From: G963667915 sp965197385
Lineage (GTDB): Bacteria > Acidobacteriota > Vicinamibacteria > Vicinamibacterales > UBA823
Assembly (NCBI GenBank): GCA_965197385.1
Contig: CBDANA010000007.1
Span: forward strand, 124,001 to 188,000
DNA length: 64,000 nucleotides
Direction: 5' to 3'
Each line of letters opens with the position of its first letter. Position 1 is the first letter of the stretch. This document shows positions 24,474 to 33,268 of this stretch, piece by piece. Position numbers and translations under genes: made by a program. The notes beneath the pieces are model-generated. The model was not told the origin of the DNA. It was given only the letters and a program-made list of their open reading frames with translations, and did no database searches.

Positions 24474-24892
24474 CCACAGGGGGCTCCACACGGCCGCTCA
24501 CCTCGACCGCGCCCGTGCCGGGATCGAGCGAGAACTCGAACGACTGGAGGATGAAGTCTCGATCGACGCGCGCCGTCGTCCGCAGCTTGGCCGCCGTCTG
24601 CGCGCCGAGCAGCGTCATCTCCAGCTGACCGTCCTCCTGCAGCTCGAAGCCGTCTTCCCGCGGCACCGTCTGCCGCACGGTAAAAGCCGACCTTGGCGCC
24701 CCGGTAGTAGATGCCGCGCCACTGCGCCTCCTATCCGTAACGCGCCAAGTCGACCGCCAGGTTCACCGAGGCTTGCAGGTACGATCGGTGCACCAGGAAG
24801 CCCATCTGGGCCGCCCAGGCCACCAGGATCACGAGCGAAATCGGCCGTGTCACAGCGCGCGGCAACGGCCGCAGCCAAGTCTTCGGGTTCAT
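24474..24892 (-). pseudogene. Decayed transglutaminase-type envelope protein, 5' part
   Basis: Conceptual translation begins MNPKTWLRPLPRAVTRPISLVILVAWAAQMGFLVHRSYLQA, a single membrane anchor. It then runs into QWRGIYYRGAKVGF and, after a one-base shift, VRQTVPREDGFELQEDGQLEMTLLGAQTAAKLRTTARVDRDFILQSFEF. An in-frame TAG sits at 24,731-24,733 and a frameshift near 24,680. The 3' part is lost where the IS3 element begins. The arrangement resembles the N-terminal region of membrane-anchored transglutaminase-like proteins common in Acidobacteriota, by memory of such sequences. No domain with catalytic residues remains. Confidence 0.5.
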
Positions 24893-25046
24893 GCGTTTAG
24901 CAGCTACAGGTCTTCCTAGATTGTCGGCCGGGCTGAGAGCAGGACCAATCCCCTCTAGAGTGTAGATCAATCCGCCGTCGGCTTGCCGAAGTCGCGCCGA
25001 GTGATCCGCCGGTTCATGCCCAGATCGCGATCGCTCATCGGACCGG

Positions 25047-25988
25047 TCAGCGGTGAGGTGGGGTGAGGGTGAAGCCGGTGCCGACGCCAAAGCGCCGGTA
25101 ATTCGAGTAGGTCGCCTCGCACCGAATCGTCATCCGGGTTCTCGCGAGGAGCTGCCGCTGGGACAGGCGTTTCGCCGATGCGGTGGGACCCCGGTCGGTT
25201 GACTGGCTCGGCAAGACCTTCATGTCCACACTGTAGCGTTCGGTCATCGTCGCGGGTACCAGCATACCCATCGCGTCGTTCGGCTCATAGCGCACTCGCA
25301 TCTCGATGGTGAGCCCGATCGCTTCGTCCGCTACGCGGAAGTCGGTCTGCAGGACGCGGCCGCTGTCCGGCGCGATCCAGACAGTGCCGTGCGACAGGAG
25401 ATCCTGGCCCTGGGCGTCCCGAATCAAGGCGGGCAGCTCCACGGCTCGAAACGCGATCGCCCAGGTGCTGATGCCGCCCACGCGCTCCTCTCCGATCTTC
25501 TCGAACACGAACCGCGATCGCTCGGCGTCGGTGAGCAGCTGCAGGGCCATCGTCGGCAGGTTGAGATCCCGGCTGATGAAACCGATATTGAAGCGCGCAC
25601 TCTCGGCACGCAGCTTGAGCTCGAGCGCGGCCGGAATCTTCGGCGTCTCCCGGAACAGATCCGTGAGGCGCTGCTCGCGGTCCTCGACCAACTGGCCATC
25701 CACCTCGATGACGTCACGGAAGACGAGCCAACGCTCGTCGTCGGGCGGACTGAAGACCAAGAGCTCCGAGTGCGTCCGCTGGGACCGGCCACCCTCCACG
25801 GCCTGCACATACTCTTCATCGGCAACGACGCTGCCCAGATCCTGCTGGTAGGTCGCCACGTAGTCCGCGGCCTGTGCGAGCACGACCTCTAGGGCTGCTA
25901 GGGCAGGTTCCTGGGCTGGAGCGACTCCGGGGGCGGCCATCACCGCGAGACCGGCAAGACACAGCGGCACCAGGCCAGAGCTCTTCAT
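25047..25988 (-). CDS. Secreted protein of unknown family
   Basis: The 313-residue protein (from MKSSGLVPLCLAGLAVMAAPGVAPAQ) has a clear signal peptide. The mature part starts with a helical segment (LEVVLAQAADYVATYQQDLGSVVADEEYVQAV) and then alternates strands such as RWLVFRDVIEVDGQLVEDREQRLTDLF and EMRVRYEPNDAMGMLVPATMTERYSVDM. It looks like a beta-rich envelope protein with no domain recognised. A longer frame adds only MGLPVN. Similar proteins are, in my experience, frequent in this type of genome. Confidence 0.6.
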   Translation of the reverse strand: MKSSGLVPLCLAGLAVMAAPGVAPAQEPALAALEVVLAQAADYVATYQQDLGSVVADEEYVQAVEGGRSQRTHSELLVFSPPDDERWLVFRDVIEVDGQLVEDREQRLTDLFRETPKIPAALELKLRAESARFNIGFISRDLNLPTMALQLLTDAERSRFVFEKIGEERVGGISTWAIAFRAVELPALIRDAQGQDLLSHGTVWIAPDSGRVLQTDFRVADEAIGLTIEMRVRYEPNDAMGMLVPATMTERYSVDMKVLPSQSTDRGPTASAKRLSQRQLLARTRMTIRCEATYSNYRRFGVGTGFTLTPPHR

Positions 25989-26157
25989 GTTCACGGGCAG
26001 ACCCATACCGTCCGATCATAGCGCCTCCGGCGTCGGGGTGGCCGCTGCCATTTCGGCCGGTGGGCGTGATAGCGTGGGAGGCTCAGGGGTAGGCCCGTTG
26101 GCGGGCTGCCAGCCTCCCTTTCGGCTTCGACTTATGCGGGATTGGGGATGGTGACGT

Positions 26158-26445
26158 ATGGACGGTCTGTTCACGGCGTGGGGGCGGATTCTCGCCGGCC
26201 ACGCGCCGAATCTCTCGGTTGAAATCACTCGCGAGTGCCCGCTCACCTACCCCGGCTGTTACGCGTTCACCGACGATCACCTCGGCCCCGGCGTCTCCCT
26301 GCGCCAGCTCAACGACTTCAAGGGACCGGAGCTGGTCTCGAAGTTCATGCGCCTGGTCGACGAGCACAAGCCGGTGCACGTCTCCATCGTGGGCGGCGAG
26401 CCGCTGGTGCGCTACCGAGAACTGAACGAGATCCTGCCCCAGCTG
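26158..26445 (+). pseudogene. Radical SAM protein, 5' fragment
   Basis: The reading frame MDGLFTAWGRILAGHAPNLSVEITRECPLTYPGCYAFTDDHLGPG continues to HVSIVGGEPLVRYRELNEILPQL. This is the N-terminal part of a radical SAM enzyme with the GGEPLVR block. The CxxxCxxC cluster is damaged: the middle Cys is replaced by Tyr (CPLTYPGC), so the iron-sulfur cluster could not form. After about 26,445 the sequence changes abruptly into the minus-strand bactofilin gene. The 3' half of the gene has been deleted. Confidence 0.8.
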
Positions 26446-26771
26446 CCGTGCTCGCGAATCTCGATGCGCTCACTCGCCGTGATGTTGCCGACAACCTGCC
26501 CCTGGACGACGACCGAACGGGCGACGACCTCCGCCGTCACGCGTCCGCGTGGCCCTATCGTCAGCACGTGCTGAGACAGGTCGATCCGCCCCTCGACCTG
26601 GCCGTCCACCGTCAAGTCCTCGGCGCCAGTGATCTCCCCCTTGATGGAGACCGTGGAACCGGTCCTGACGACCGTGCCCACCGGGTCACTCGCCACGGTC
26701 GGGACGGCCTCCAGGGTCTTCGACTCTCTGCGCTCGGGACGGGGTATCTCGATCACATTCCACTTCCACAT
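26412..26771 (-). pseudogene. Bactofilin, 3' end deleted
   Basis: The 119-residue frame reads VVRTGSTVSIKGEITGAEDLTVDGQVEGRIDLSQHVLTIGPRGRVTAEVVARSVVVQGQVVGNITASERIEIREHGS, the beta-helix polymerisation domain of bactofilins (DUF583). Native proteins continue after EHGS with two to three more repeat turns. Here WGRISFSSR follows, encoded by antisense of the radical SAM fragment. It is therefore truncated at the deletion junction near 26,445. The remaining repeats may still fold, but polymerisation is uncertain. Confidence 0.75.
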
Positions 26772-27120
26772 GATTGTTTCGTCCTTTCCGGTGACGCTTG
26801 CTGAAGGTCACGGCCGACCGAACATTCAGTCATTGCAAGTCGCAGGCCAGTCAGTCCGCCGGGCGGTAGGCGGTGCGTCGCCGCTGGCGGACGCTCCGGT
26901 TCGGTTCGGGTGGCTCGCCCGCTCGTGATAGCAGTGTCCCAAGACGGCCCAGTGACTCACACTTTGGAGGGTGGAAAGTGGGCGGGGTGGAAGTCGGTGG
27001 ATCCCAGCTCGCCTGACACAAAGCGACGTAGTCGCACACAGCTACATGAGCCTCTCACTTTCTCGAGATCTAGACACAAGAGGCCGGCCCGTTGTTGCGT
27101 CTTGCAAGCTAGAATGATCC
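26772..27120. other. Intergenic stretch without visible gene
   Basis: The stretch lies between the divergent bactofilin relic and the response-regulator gene. No open frame resembling a family, hairpin or repeat was found. It presumably holds both promoters. Confidence 0.3.
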
Positions 27121-27822
27121 GTGGACGAGATGCCGACGCAGAAGGTCTCCAGGGTGCTGCTGCTGGTGGATGACGAACCGGCGATCTTGAGCCTCATGCA
27201 CTCCGTGCTCACGCGAGACGGCCATGCAACCCTCCAGGCCTCCCGGGGAGCGAAAGCTCTGCGACTGGCGGACCGCTACGGCAGACCGATCGACCTGCTG
27301 GTCACCGACATCGTGATGCCAGTGATGAAAGGATTCGCGCTGGCCACCGAGTTGCGGCGCCGGCGTCCAGATACCAGAGTGCTGCTGATGTCCGGCCATC
27401 TGGACGATCGACCGGAGGTCCTGCAAGGGCTGGCGCGCGCACCCTATCTCTACCTCTTGAAGCCGTTCAGGGCGAAGGAGCTCGGAGACAAGGTGCGAGG
27501 CGTGTTGACGGGGCCGGCGGCGCCGACCGCCTACGAGCGACGGCGCGAGCCACGGCGCGCGATCCGGCTGCCGGTGCGATACCGCATCGACGGCACGGAG
27601 ACCTGGTTGCAGAGGTCGGCGCTCGACCTCAGCGACTGCGGCATCTTGCTCGAGCCGGCCGAGCCGCTCGAGCCGGACTGCCGGATTGAGATCTCAATCA
27701 CCCTGCCCAAAGCGGCCGGCCGGCGCCGTGCCAGGTTGATGACCCGCGTCGGCTACGTCACCCGACGGGCTGCCGCGACCGGCGCCGATTTCTGCCCGGT
27801 CGGCGTCTTCGTCATGTTCTGA
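27121..27822 (+). CDS. Response regulator receiver-PilZ protein
   Basis: The 233-residue protein has a CheY-like receiver domain with Asp17-Asp18 (LLLVDDEP), phospho-acceptor Asp63 (LLVTDIVMP), Ser91 and Lys114 (YLLKPFRAKE). The C-terminal PilZ domain (about 140-230) has the RRREPRRAIRLPVRYR motif that binds c-di-GMP and the following LDLSDCGILL strand. It would couple phosphorelay input to c-di-GMP sensing. No histidine kinase lies next to it. It starts at GTG, but ATG at 27,130 is an alternative. Confidence 0.88.
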   Translation: MDEMPTQKVSRVLLLVDDEPAILSLMHSVLTRDGHATLQASRGAKALRLADRYGRPIDLLVTDIVMPVMKGFALATELRRRRPDTRVLLMSGHLDDRPEVLQGLARAPYLYLLKPFRAKELGDKVRGVLTGPAAPTAYERRREPRRAIRLPVRYRIDGTETWLQRSALDLSDCGILLEPAEPLEPDCRIEISITLPKAAGRRRARLMTRVGYVTRRAAATGADFCPVGVFVMF

Positions 27823-27830
27823 GCTGGCTG

Positions 27831-28859
27831 CTAGGCGCCCGCCAGGAGATAGCTGGTCAGCGTGACCGCCAGGTAGGTGCCCAACAGCGCCAAGCCGAAG
27901 GGACGCTCGAGCTTGCCGTCCCGAGCCGTCGAGATCCCCACCCGGAAGATCGCCAGCAGCAAAAGCATGGCGGGAAACTGCATCAGGAAGAAGTAGTGGT
28001 CCGCCTCGAGCCCGCCCGGCGTCACGGCGGCGGCGGCGCCAGCGACGAACAGGACGTTCAGGATGTCGGCACCGATGACGTTGCCAATCGCCAGGTCGCC
28101 CTGTCCCTTCCGCGCGGCCGTCACGACGACTATCAACTCGGGCAGCGACGTCCCAAACGCCACCAGCGTGGCCGCGATGATGCTGGGCGGGACATTCAGC
28201 CGGTTGGCCAGCTCGGCGGCTGACGGAATGAGCAACAACGATGCGATGACGACCGTCGCCAAGCCGGCCATCAGGCTCATCGCCGTCCACAGCAGGGTGC
28301 GGCGACCCGCCTCTGCGTCCAGCGGCTTCTTGGCTGGCGCCTCTCGCGCCAGGTGCACCGACCAGCCTAGGTAGAGGACCAAGAGTCCGAGCAACAGAAA
28401 GCCGACGGCTTGCGGCAATCGCCCGCCACCGCTGAAGGCCGACAGCAGATCTGCCCACGGCAGGCAAGCCGCGACCAGCAGGACGCCGGTCGCGATCTGG
28501 GCCCAGCCCTGCCGATTGATGACACGTGGATCGAGCGGCAGCGGCGCGATGAGGCACCCGATACCCAGGATCAACCCGGTGTCGCAGATGATCGAGCCAA
28601 CCGCGTTGCCGAGCGCCATCTCCGAGCGGCCGTTCACCGCGGCCAGGACGGAGACGACCGCCTCCGGCGTCGTGGTGCCGAGGCTGATGACCGTCGCACC
28701 GATCACCACTTGCGGCACGCCCCAGCGCAGCGAGATCACTACCGCGTCCTCGACCAGCCAGTCGGCCCCCTTGCCGAGCGCGAGGATGCTGACGGCGATC
28801 ATCAACAGGAGCGCCCACCAGGGCCACGTCACGACGAGGCTGTCGAGGTATTCGGCCAT
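27831..28859 (-). CDS. Sodium/calcium exchanger (CaCA family)
   Basis: The 342-residue membrane protein has two alpha-repeats with the signature regions GATVISLGTTTPEAVVSVLAAVNGRSEMALGNAVGSIICD (about 54-95) and AATLVAFGTSLPELIVVVTAARKGQGDLAIGNVIGADILN (about 230-270). These match the G-x-[ST]-x-P-E and GN-x-x-G-x-N motifs of CaCA exchangers such as YrbG. Ten or more hydrophobic helices are predicted. It probably exports Ca2+ in exchange for Na+ or H+ across the inner membrane. The gene stands alone on the minus strand. Confidence 0.92.
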   Translation of the reverse strand: MAEYLDSLVVTWPWWALLLMIAVSILALGKGADWLVEDAVVISLRWGVPQVVIGATVISLGTTTPEAVVSVLAAVNGRSEMALGNAVGSIICDTGLILGIGCLIAPLPLDPRVINRQGWAQIATGVLLVAACLPWADLLSAFSGGGRLPQAVGFLLLGLLVLYLGWSVHLAREAPAKKPLDAEAGRRTLLWTAMSLMAGLATVVIASLLLIPSAAELANRLNVPPSIIAATLVAFGTSLPELIVVVTAARKGQGDLAIGNVIGADILNVLFVAGAAAAVTPGGLEADHYFFLMQFPAMLLLLAIFRVGISTARDGKLERPFGLALLGTYLAVTLTSYLLAGA

Positions 28860-28885
28860 GCGTCAGCAGCCAGGGGTCTCCCTTG

Positions 28886-29025
28886 TCAGCACTTCCACCG
28901 ATCCGTCGGGGTGGCGTGGATCTGCGAAGGCGTCGAGGTCTCAGCCGAGTGCGCCGCCTCGAGCAGGAGCAGCCGTTCGCCGTCGGGCGAGACATCGAAC
29001 GGCCGGTAGGATCTGGCCGTCGACC
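28886..29025 (-). pseudogene. TolB/WD40-like beta-propeller relic, C-terminal end
   Basis: A short minus-strand frame reads SYRPFDVSPDGERLLLLEAAHS and ends at TGA (28,886-28,888). The DVSPDGERLL stretch is the typical blade edge of TolB/PD40 propellers. No upstream part is left because a different gene begins near 29,050. It is a gene relic rather than a functional gene. Confidence 0.4.
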
Positions 29026-29052
29026 ACGTATCCCGCCGTCGAACCTGAGCGC

Positions 29053-30597
29053 CTACGACGCCGCTCCGGTGGGCTCCTCGACGGGTGTTCGTGAGGAGGG
29101 TACCTGCAGGTCAGGCATCGGATCGGCCGCGAACAACCATTGCAGCGGCTTGGCCATCAGTCGCGCCCACTTCGTCGAGCGAGAAACGCGTGCGCTGTCG
29201 GTGGACAGGCCCGTATTGGCGTACATCTGTCGGTACAGCTTCGAGATCAGAATAAATATCACTCGAGCCCGCAGCGACTTGACCACCCTGCACCGACCCC
29301 AGATCGCCCGAACGCTGTAGAACCGGTCCCAGACCTGCTGGGTTCGCTGCCGAATCTCCTCGGCGGACATCACCGGATGCGGTGTGAACAGCTTTGGACG
29401 GTTCGCTTGCGGAATCAGCCAGTGTCGTGACAGCGGCACGCCGTCGACTGTTGGCATGGCGTCGCCTTGCTCACGTTCCCAGCGGTCGAAATCGAGTGTG
29501 CCGGGGAATGGGGTAAGCGTGACAAACTGCGCAAACGCGATGTCCGCCCGCTTGGCAAGGTCGACGGTCGCATCAAAAGTACTCGGCCGGTCGCTCGGCA
29601 GGCCGAAGATGAACGACCCGAGGACGTGGACCCCGTTCGCGCGGAACTGCTTGAGCCGGCTCACAAGTTCTTCTCCCACGAGATTGAAGTCCTTGTAGAT
29701 GTCCTTCAATCCTTCGGGCGTGACGGCTTCGACGCCGACCAGCGCTCCCAGGATCCGGGCCTTCTTCATCGCCTGGAGAAACGACACGTCCTCGGCCGCC
29801 TCCATCGTGATCTGCGTATAGAACACGAGATCTCTGGGCAGCAGTGCAAGCTGCTCCATGAGCGCAAATCGCTCCGCTCGGATCTCCTCGAGTTGGCGGA
29901 GGTGACTTGGATCCTCGCGGCGCCGGGCCATCCTGAGGTCGTCGAGTGTCACCGGATAGAAGTTGTCGTCGGCGAGCGCGATGAAGCGGAATCCCATCCG
30001 GCGGAGCTCGACGATTTCCTCGATCACCGGGTTGACACCACGCTGACGCGGCTCCTGGCCGTCGGTTCGCCAGACGGAGCAGAAGGAACAGTGTTTCGGA
30101 CACCCGCGAATCGTCTGGACCGAGGCCCAGGCATACCGCTCCCGGGGGAGCAAGTCCCATCGTGCCTTCTTGAACGTCGTCGCGTCGATTTGGCCGGCCT
30201 CGTAGATGCGCTCGGGTTTGCCCTTGGCGCAATCGGACAGCACGGTCCCCCATGCGACGTCTCCGTCACCCTTCACGACGGCATGGGCGCCGCCATGCTG
30301 TCGGGCCTCTTCGGGGTACAGGGTGGCGTGGATTCCGCCGTAGACGACCCACGCGCCACGGGCGCGTGCCTTCTTGCCGACCGCGTACCCGACCAGGGCG
30401 TTGCCGGTGTGTATGCCGATCCCGATGACGTCCCCTTGTTCAAGCACAGACGCGTCGAACGGTTCGAGGGTCTCGTCGGCCAAGATTGGATCGCCGAATT
30501 CGGGCGGAGTCGCTGCCGCCAGCACGTACAGCCAGCGTGGTGTGATAATGGCTGCCCCGAACGAGAAGTGACTTGGGTTGACGATGTACACGCGCAT
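29053..30597 (-). CDS. B12-binding-domain radical SAM protein
   Basis: The 514-residue protein has an N-terminal cobalamin-binding region (MRVYIVNPSHFSFGAAIITPRWLYVLAAA, then VIGIGIHTGNALVGYAVGKKARARGAWVVYGGIH). The radical SAM domain has the CxxxCxxC cluster at Cys166, Cys170 and Cys173 (RGCPKHCSFCSVW). It continues with DDNFYPV, ILGALVGVEAVTPEGLK and GVHVLGSFIFGLPSDRPSTFD. These are features of class B methyltransferase-like or hopanoid/bacteriochlorophyll-type enzymes, but no product can be assigned. The tail (LISKLYRQMYANTG) resembles a second relic on the + strand at 30,660-30,745. Confidence 0.88.
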   Translation of the reverse strand: MRVYIVNPSHFSFGAAIITPRWLYVLAAATPPEFGDPILADETLEPFDASVLEQGDVIGIGIHTGNALVGYAVGKKARARGAWVVYGGIHATLYPEEARQHGGAHAVVKGDGDVAWGTVLSDCAKGKPERIYEAGQIDATTFKKARWDLLPRERYAWASVQTIRGCPKHCSFCSVWRTDGQEPRQRGVNPVIEEIVELRRMGFRFIALADDNFYPVTLDDLRMARRREDPSHLRQLEEIRAERFALMEQLALLPRDLVFYTQITMEAAEDVSFLQAMKKARILGALVGVEAVTPEGLKDIYKDFNLVGEELVSRLKQFRANGVHVLGSFIFGLPSDRPSTFDATVDLAKRADIAFAQFVTLTPFPGTLDFDRWEREQGDAMPTVDGVPLSRHWLIPQANRPKLFTPHPVMSAEEIRQRTQQVWDRFYSVRAIWGRCRVVKSLRARVIFILISKLYRQMYANTGLSTDSARVSRSTKWARLMAKPLQWLFAADPMPDLQVPSSRTPVEEPTGAAS

Positions 30598-30659
30598 CGG
30601 TGACTGCTGGCTCCGCTCCGACCCGTCTTTGAGGCCAGTTCAAGGGTACCACGTTCTGA

Positions 30660-30745
30660 GCCAGACCACACGTTTATGCTGATGTCGAAGCTGTACCGAC
30701 AGATGTACCTGATCCCCTCGGGCCCAGAACAGTCGAATGCCTGCC
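30660..30745 (+). pseudogene. Relic of a radical SAM paralogue C-terminus
   Basis: In one + strand frame the sequence reads HTFMLMSKLYRQMYLIPSG, similar to ILISKLYRQMYANTG at the tail of the B12-radical SAM protein on the other strand. No other part of such a gene is left. The similarity is short, so this remains tentative. Confidence 0.35.
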
Positions 30746-30794
30746 CTCCGGACGTGGCCGGGCACGCGCACCGAGGTCCGCCTCGGCGGAGTCG

Positions 30795-32189
30795 TTACTG
30801 AAGACGGAAACGAACGACGAGTCCCCACTTGTCGCTACCGCTGCTGGCAGCGTCCGGGTTGGCACCGGCGATCGGCTCAATCCCAGACACAAAGCGATAG
30901 GGATTCGAGTGATCGTTCCTGACGAGGGCCACCGTGACCCGGTCACTGAAGTCGGCGTAGAACCGGTAGGCGGTTGACCTCTCCTTCTTTCCCAATCTGA
31001 CGTCGAAGCCCTGGAGGCCAAGGAAGGAGATCATCGAGTCATCACGTGTCAGTTCCTCACGCGTGATGACGGTGCCGACCCTCACACTCCCGGTCACCGG
31101 AGCCGACAGGTCAGCGCCGACATAATACCCAGGCTTGTCGATCGGACCCGTCTCGAGTCCGAGCAACTCAGCCGAAGTCTCCGTCAAACCCCATGTGTAT
31201 CGGGCATACTCACCGAACATGCGGGCAAAGTCGCTCAGTCGATATTGGGCAGAGAGCACGATGGCATCATCGTGCCGTTTGCTCGCAAAGAAATTCGGCA
31301 CCCGTTCCACCTTGGAGCCCGTGAATCCCTTCTTCCAGGCGGCTCTCAGATCCAACCCCTCGACCGGTTCCACGCGACCCGAGAGCAGTGTGGTCATCGC
31401 GGAGTTGGAATCCAGCGATCCGTCCTGGAAGTAGAAGTAGTCATAGTCGCGGAACTTGTTGCCGTCTCCCAGGAACGCCGCCGCGGTCACGCTGGCCCGT
31501 TCACCAAACGCGTACTCGAGGCCGAGGCCGAAATTACTCTCAGCATTGATGCGCTGGATGTGGGTGGCATCCTTGGCGCTGAACGACCCCATGTCCTCCC
31601 AATAGAAACCGATCGGAAGGATGAATCTGCCAAACGTTAGGCCGAATCCGTCGGTGTCATACCGAAGATAGGCTTGACGAATCGGGCCCTGTTGATTCAC
31701 TGGATCCAGCGCAATAAACCGATAGTCGTCTACTCGCAGGCGACCGTCTGGCTCACACGCCACTTGGGGACCGAAGTCCTGCGGTGTGTTGGGGTAGAAG
31801 AATCCTTCTTCGCCACAGGCGGGCAAGGGCCGGCCTTCGTTGACCGGATTGATCTCGAACAGGTATGTCAGGTGCTCGCTCAGATCACCGAAGAGACCGA
31901 TGATGGCGTAGCCGACTCGGCCCTGCTTCTCGAAACCGAGCGTCGCCACGGCAGAGTCGTGGATGTACCCGGCCATGAACGACAAGCGAATGCGCAGCTT
32001 GGTCGTATCTGGCAGCGTAAGCCCTGAATTCTGCTCGTCCTCCGATTGTTCCTGGGTTGCTTCGGTGTCAGGCGGCTCCACCTGAGTCTGTCCGTTGGAC
32101 ACGAACAGGCCAGACAGGAGACACACGAACAGTGCAACCCGGCCAGCGTCGAAGACAGGGCGGATGTGCGGATGGCTCAGTGGAGGCAT
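30795..32189 (-). CDS. Porin-like outer-membrane protein
   Basis: The 464-residue protein has a signal sequence (AGRVALFVCLLSGLFVSNGQTQ) and a low-complexity acidic stretch, then a long series of beta strands. Among these are RLSFMAGYIHDSAVATLGFEKQGRVGYAIIGLF, FGLTFGRFILPIGFYWED and YYVGADLSAPVTGSVRVGTV. It ends KWGLVVRFRLQ, close to the terminal aromatic-strand signal of outer-membrane barrels. The pattern matches phosphate-selective porin O/P-like families. Its substrate is unknown. An Arg-Gly loop and a Cys pair (ACGEE and VACEP) could form an extracellular disulfide. Confidence 0.75.
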   Translation of the reverse strand: MPPLSHPHIRPVFDAGRVALFVCLLSGLFVSNGQTQVEPPDTEATQEQSEDEQNSGLTLPDTTKLRIRLSFMAGYIHDSAVATLGFEKQGRVGYAIIGLFGDLSEHLTYLFEINPVNEGRPLPACGEEGFFYPNTPQDFGPQVACEPDGRLRVDDYRFIALDPVNQQGPIRQAYLRYDTDGFGLTFGRFILPIGFYWEDMGSFSAKDATHIQRINAESNFGLGLEYAFGERASVTAAAFLGDGNKFRDYDYFYFQDGSLDSNSAMTTLLSGRVEPVEGLDLRAAWKKGFTGSKVERVPNFFASKRHDDAIVLSAQYRLSDFARMFGEYARYTWGLTETSAELLGLETGPIDKPGYYVGADLSAPVTGSVRVGTVITREELTRDDSMISFLGLQGFDVRLGKKERSTAYRFYADFSDRVTVALVRNDHSNPYRFVSGIEPIAGANPDAASSGSDKWGLVVRFRLQ

Positions 32190-32599
32190 CGAGGGAACAT
32201 CGAATTATAGGTGGAAACCAGCTCTCGCCTTCGAGTTTTCGGGGAGCGACCACTAACGCGTCTTCCGGCGACGGACTCCGCGAAGGAGGCCTAGTGGGCG
32301 GCCGTCCACACCGGCTTTATTTCGCGGTCATGCGCGCGAAGCAGGGGCGCGGTTTGTCGGCAAGAGCCGAAAACACTCCCGCGAGGGGTATAACCCCGCC
32401 CTCGACCCCGCCTCGCTGTGCCAGCGCCATTAATCCCTAGTTGAGGCCCGGAGGCACGACGGTCCGAGAGGGCGATCAATCTCTGGGTAGGAGCGTAGCT
32501 AGACCACAGCCCCTGCTTCGCGCGAGTTTTCGCGGGGAATCAATCGTCGCTCCTCATCATCGAGCGTCTGCTCGTCGGTCTCCTGCAAACGGTCACCTG
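32190..32599. other. Intergenic stretch beside recombinase relic
   Basis: There is no gene with a recognisable domain. The + strand shows short open frames without family matches, and the run GCGCGAGTTTTCGCGGG appears near 32,520. It probably derives from an integrated element that has been lost, since a recombinase remnant and a tRNA follow. Confidence 0.3.
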
Positions 32600-33046
32600 C
32601 TTCAGAACTGCCTCGACGCGATGTATGTGGACAAGCTCGACGGCCGTATCGACGCCGCGTTCTACGAGCGCATGGCGGCTGAGTGGAGAACCGAGCAAGA
32701 CCGCTGCCTCCGCCTCATCAAACAGCATCAGACGGTGAACGAGTTCTACATGGACGAGGGCGTCAAGGTTCTCGAACTCGCGCGAAACGCCCGACGGCTC
32801 TTCGACAAGCAGGAGCCACGCGAGCAGCGACGGCTACTCGACTTCCTAGTTTCGAACTGCTCGTGGAAGGACGGACGGCTGACCGCCACATTACGCCAAC
32901 CCTTTGATTTACTTGCAGAAACGGCGATGCTCGCCGCCAACGTGACGGCTGTGAACGGGTCAGATTCGGTGAAAACAGAGATTTGGCTGGGAGGCAGGGA
33001 TTCGAACCCCGATTCCACGGTCCAGAGCCGCGTGTCCTACCATTGA
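32600..33046 (+). pseudogene. Large serine recombinase, C-terminal remnant
   Basis: The frame reads CLDAMYVDKLDGRIDAAFYERMAAEWRTEQDRCLRLIKQHQTVNEFYMDEGVKVLELARNARRLFDKQEPREQRRLLDFLVSNCSWKDGRLTATLRQPFDLLAE. This is the C-terminal coiled-coil/zinc-ribbon end of site-specific serine recombinases. The catalytic N-terminal domain is missing, and no ATG precedes the fragment. The frame ends inside the tRNA-Gln gene. It is the remnant of an integrated element that used the tRNA region as target, by inference from position. Confidence 0.75.
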
Positions 33047-33057
33047 ACGACCTCCCA
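32984..33057 (-). tRNA. tRNA-Gln (anticodon CTG)
   Basis: The 74-nt minus-strand gene folds as a cloverleaf. The acceptor is TGGGAGG with CCTCCCA and the encoded CCA end is at 32,984-32,986. The anticodon stem CGCGG/CCGTG carries loop CTCTGGA with anticodon CTG. The T-arm is CGGGG-TTCGAAT-CCCTG. The D-arm GTTCAATGGTAGGAC has the usual AATGG. Reading CAG codons fits a GC-rich genome. Confidence 0.92.
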
Positions 33058-33268
33058 GCATGGGCCGCGGCGGGACTCCGAACCTCCGATTATAAGGAGC
33101 CCGCTCCGGGCGGACAAGCGCCGGGGTTTGCAGTAACTGACACCGGCCGATATGCTGGCAGAACGTACCCGAACCGACACGGCGTACGTCTCAAGTAGGA
33201 AGGTTCGCTTGAACTGAGCGGGAGTCGGCCGATCAGGCTCGGTGTTTGGGCTTTTCGAGGAGGTGGCC

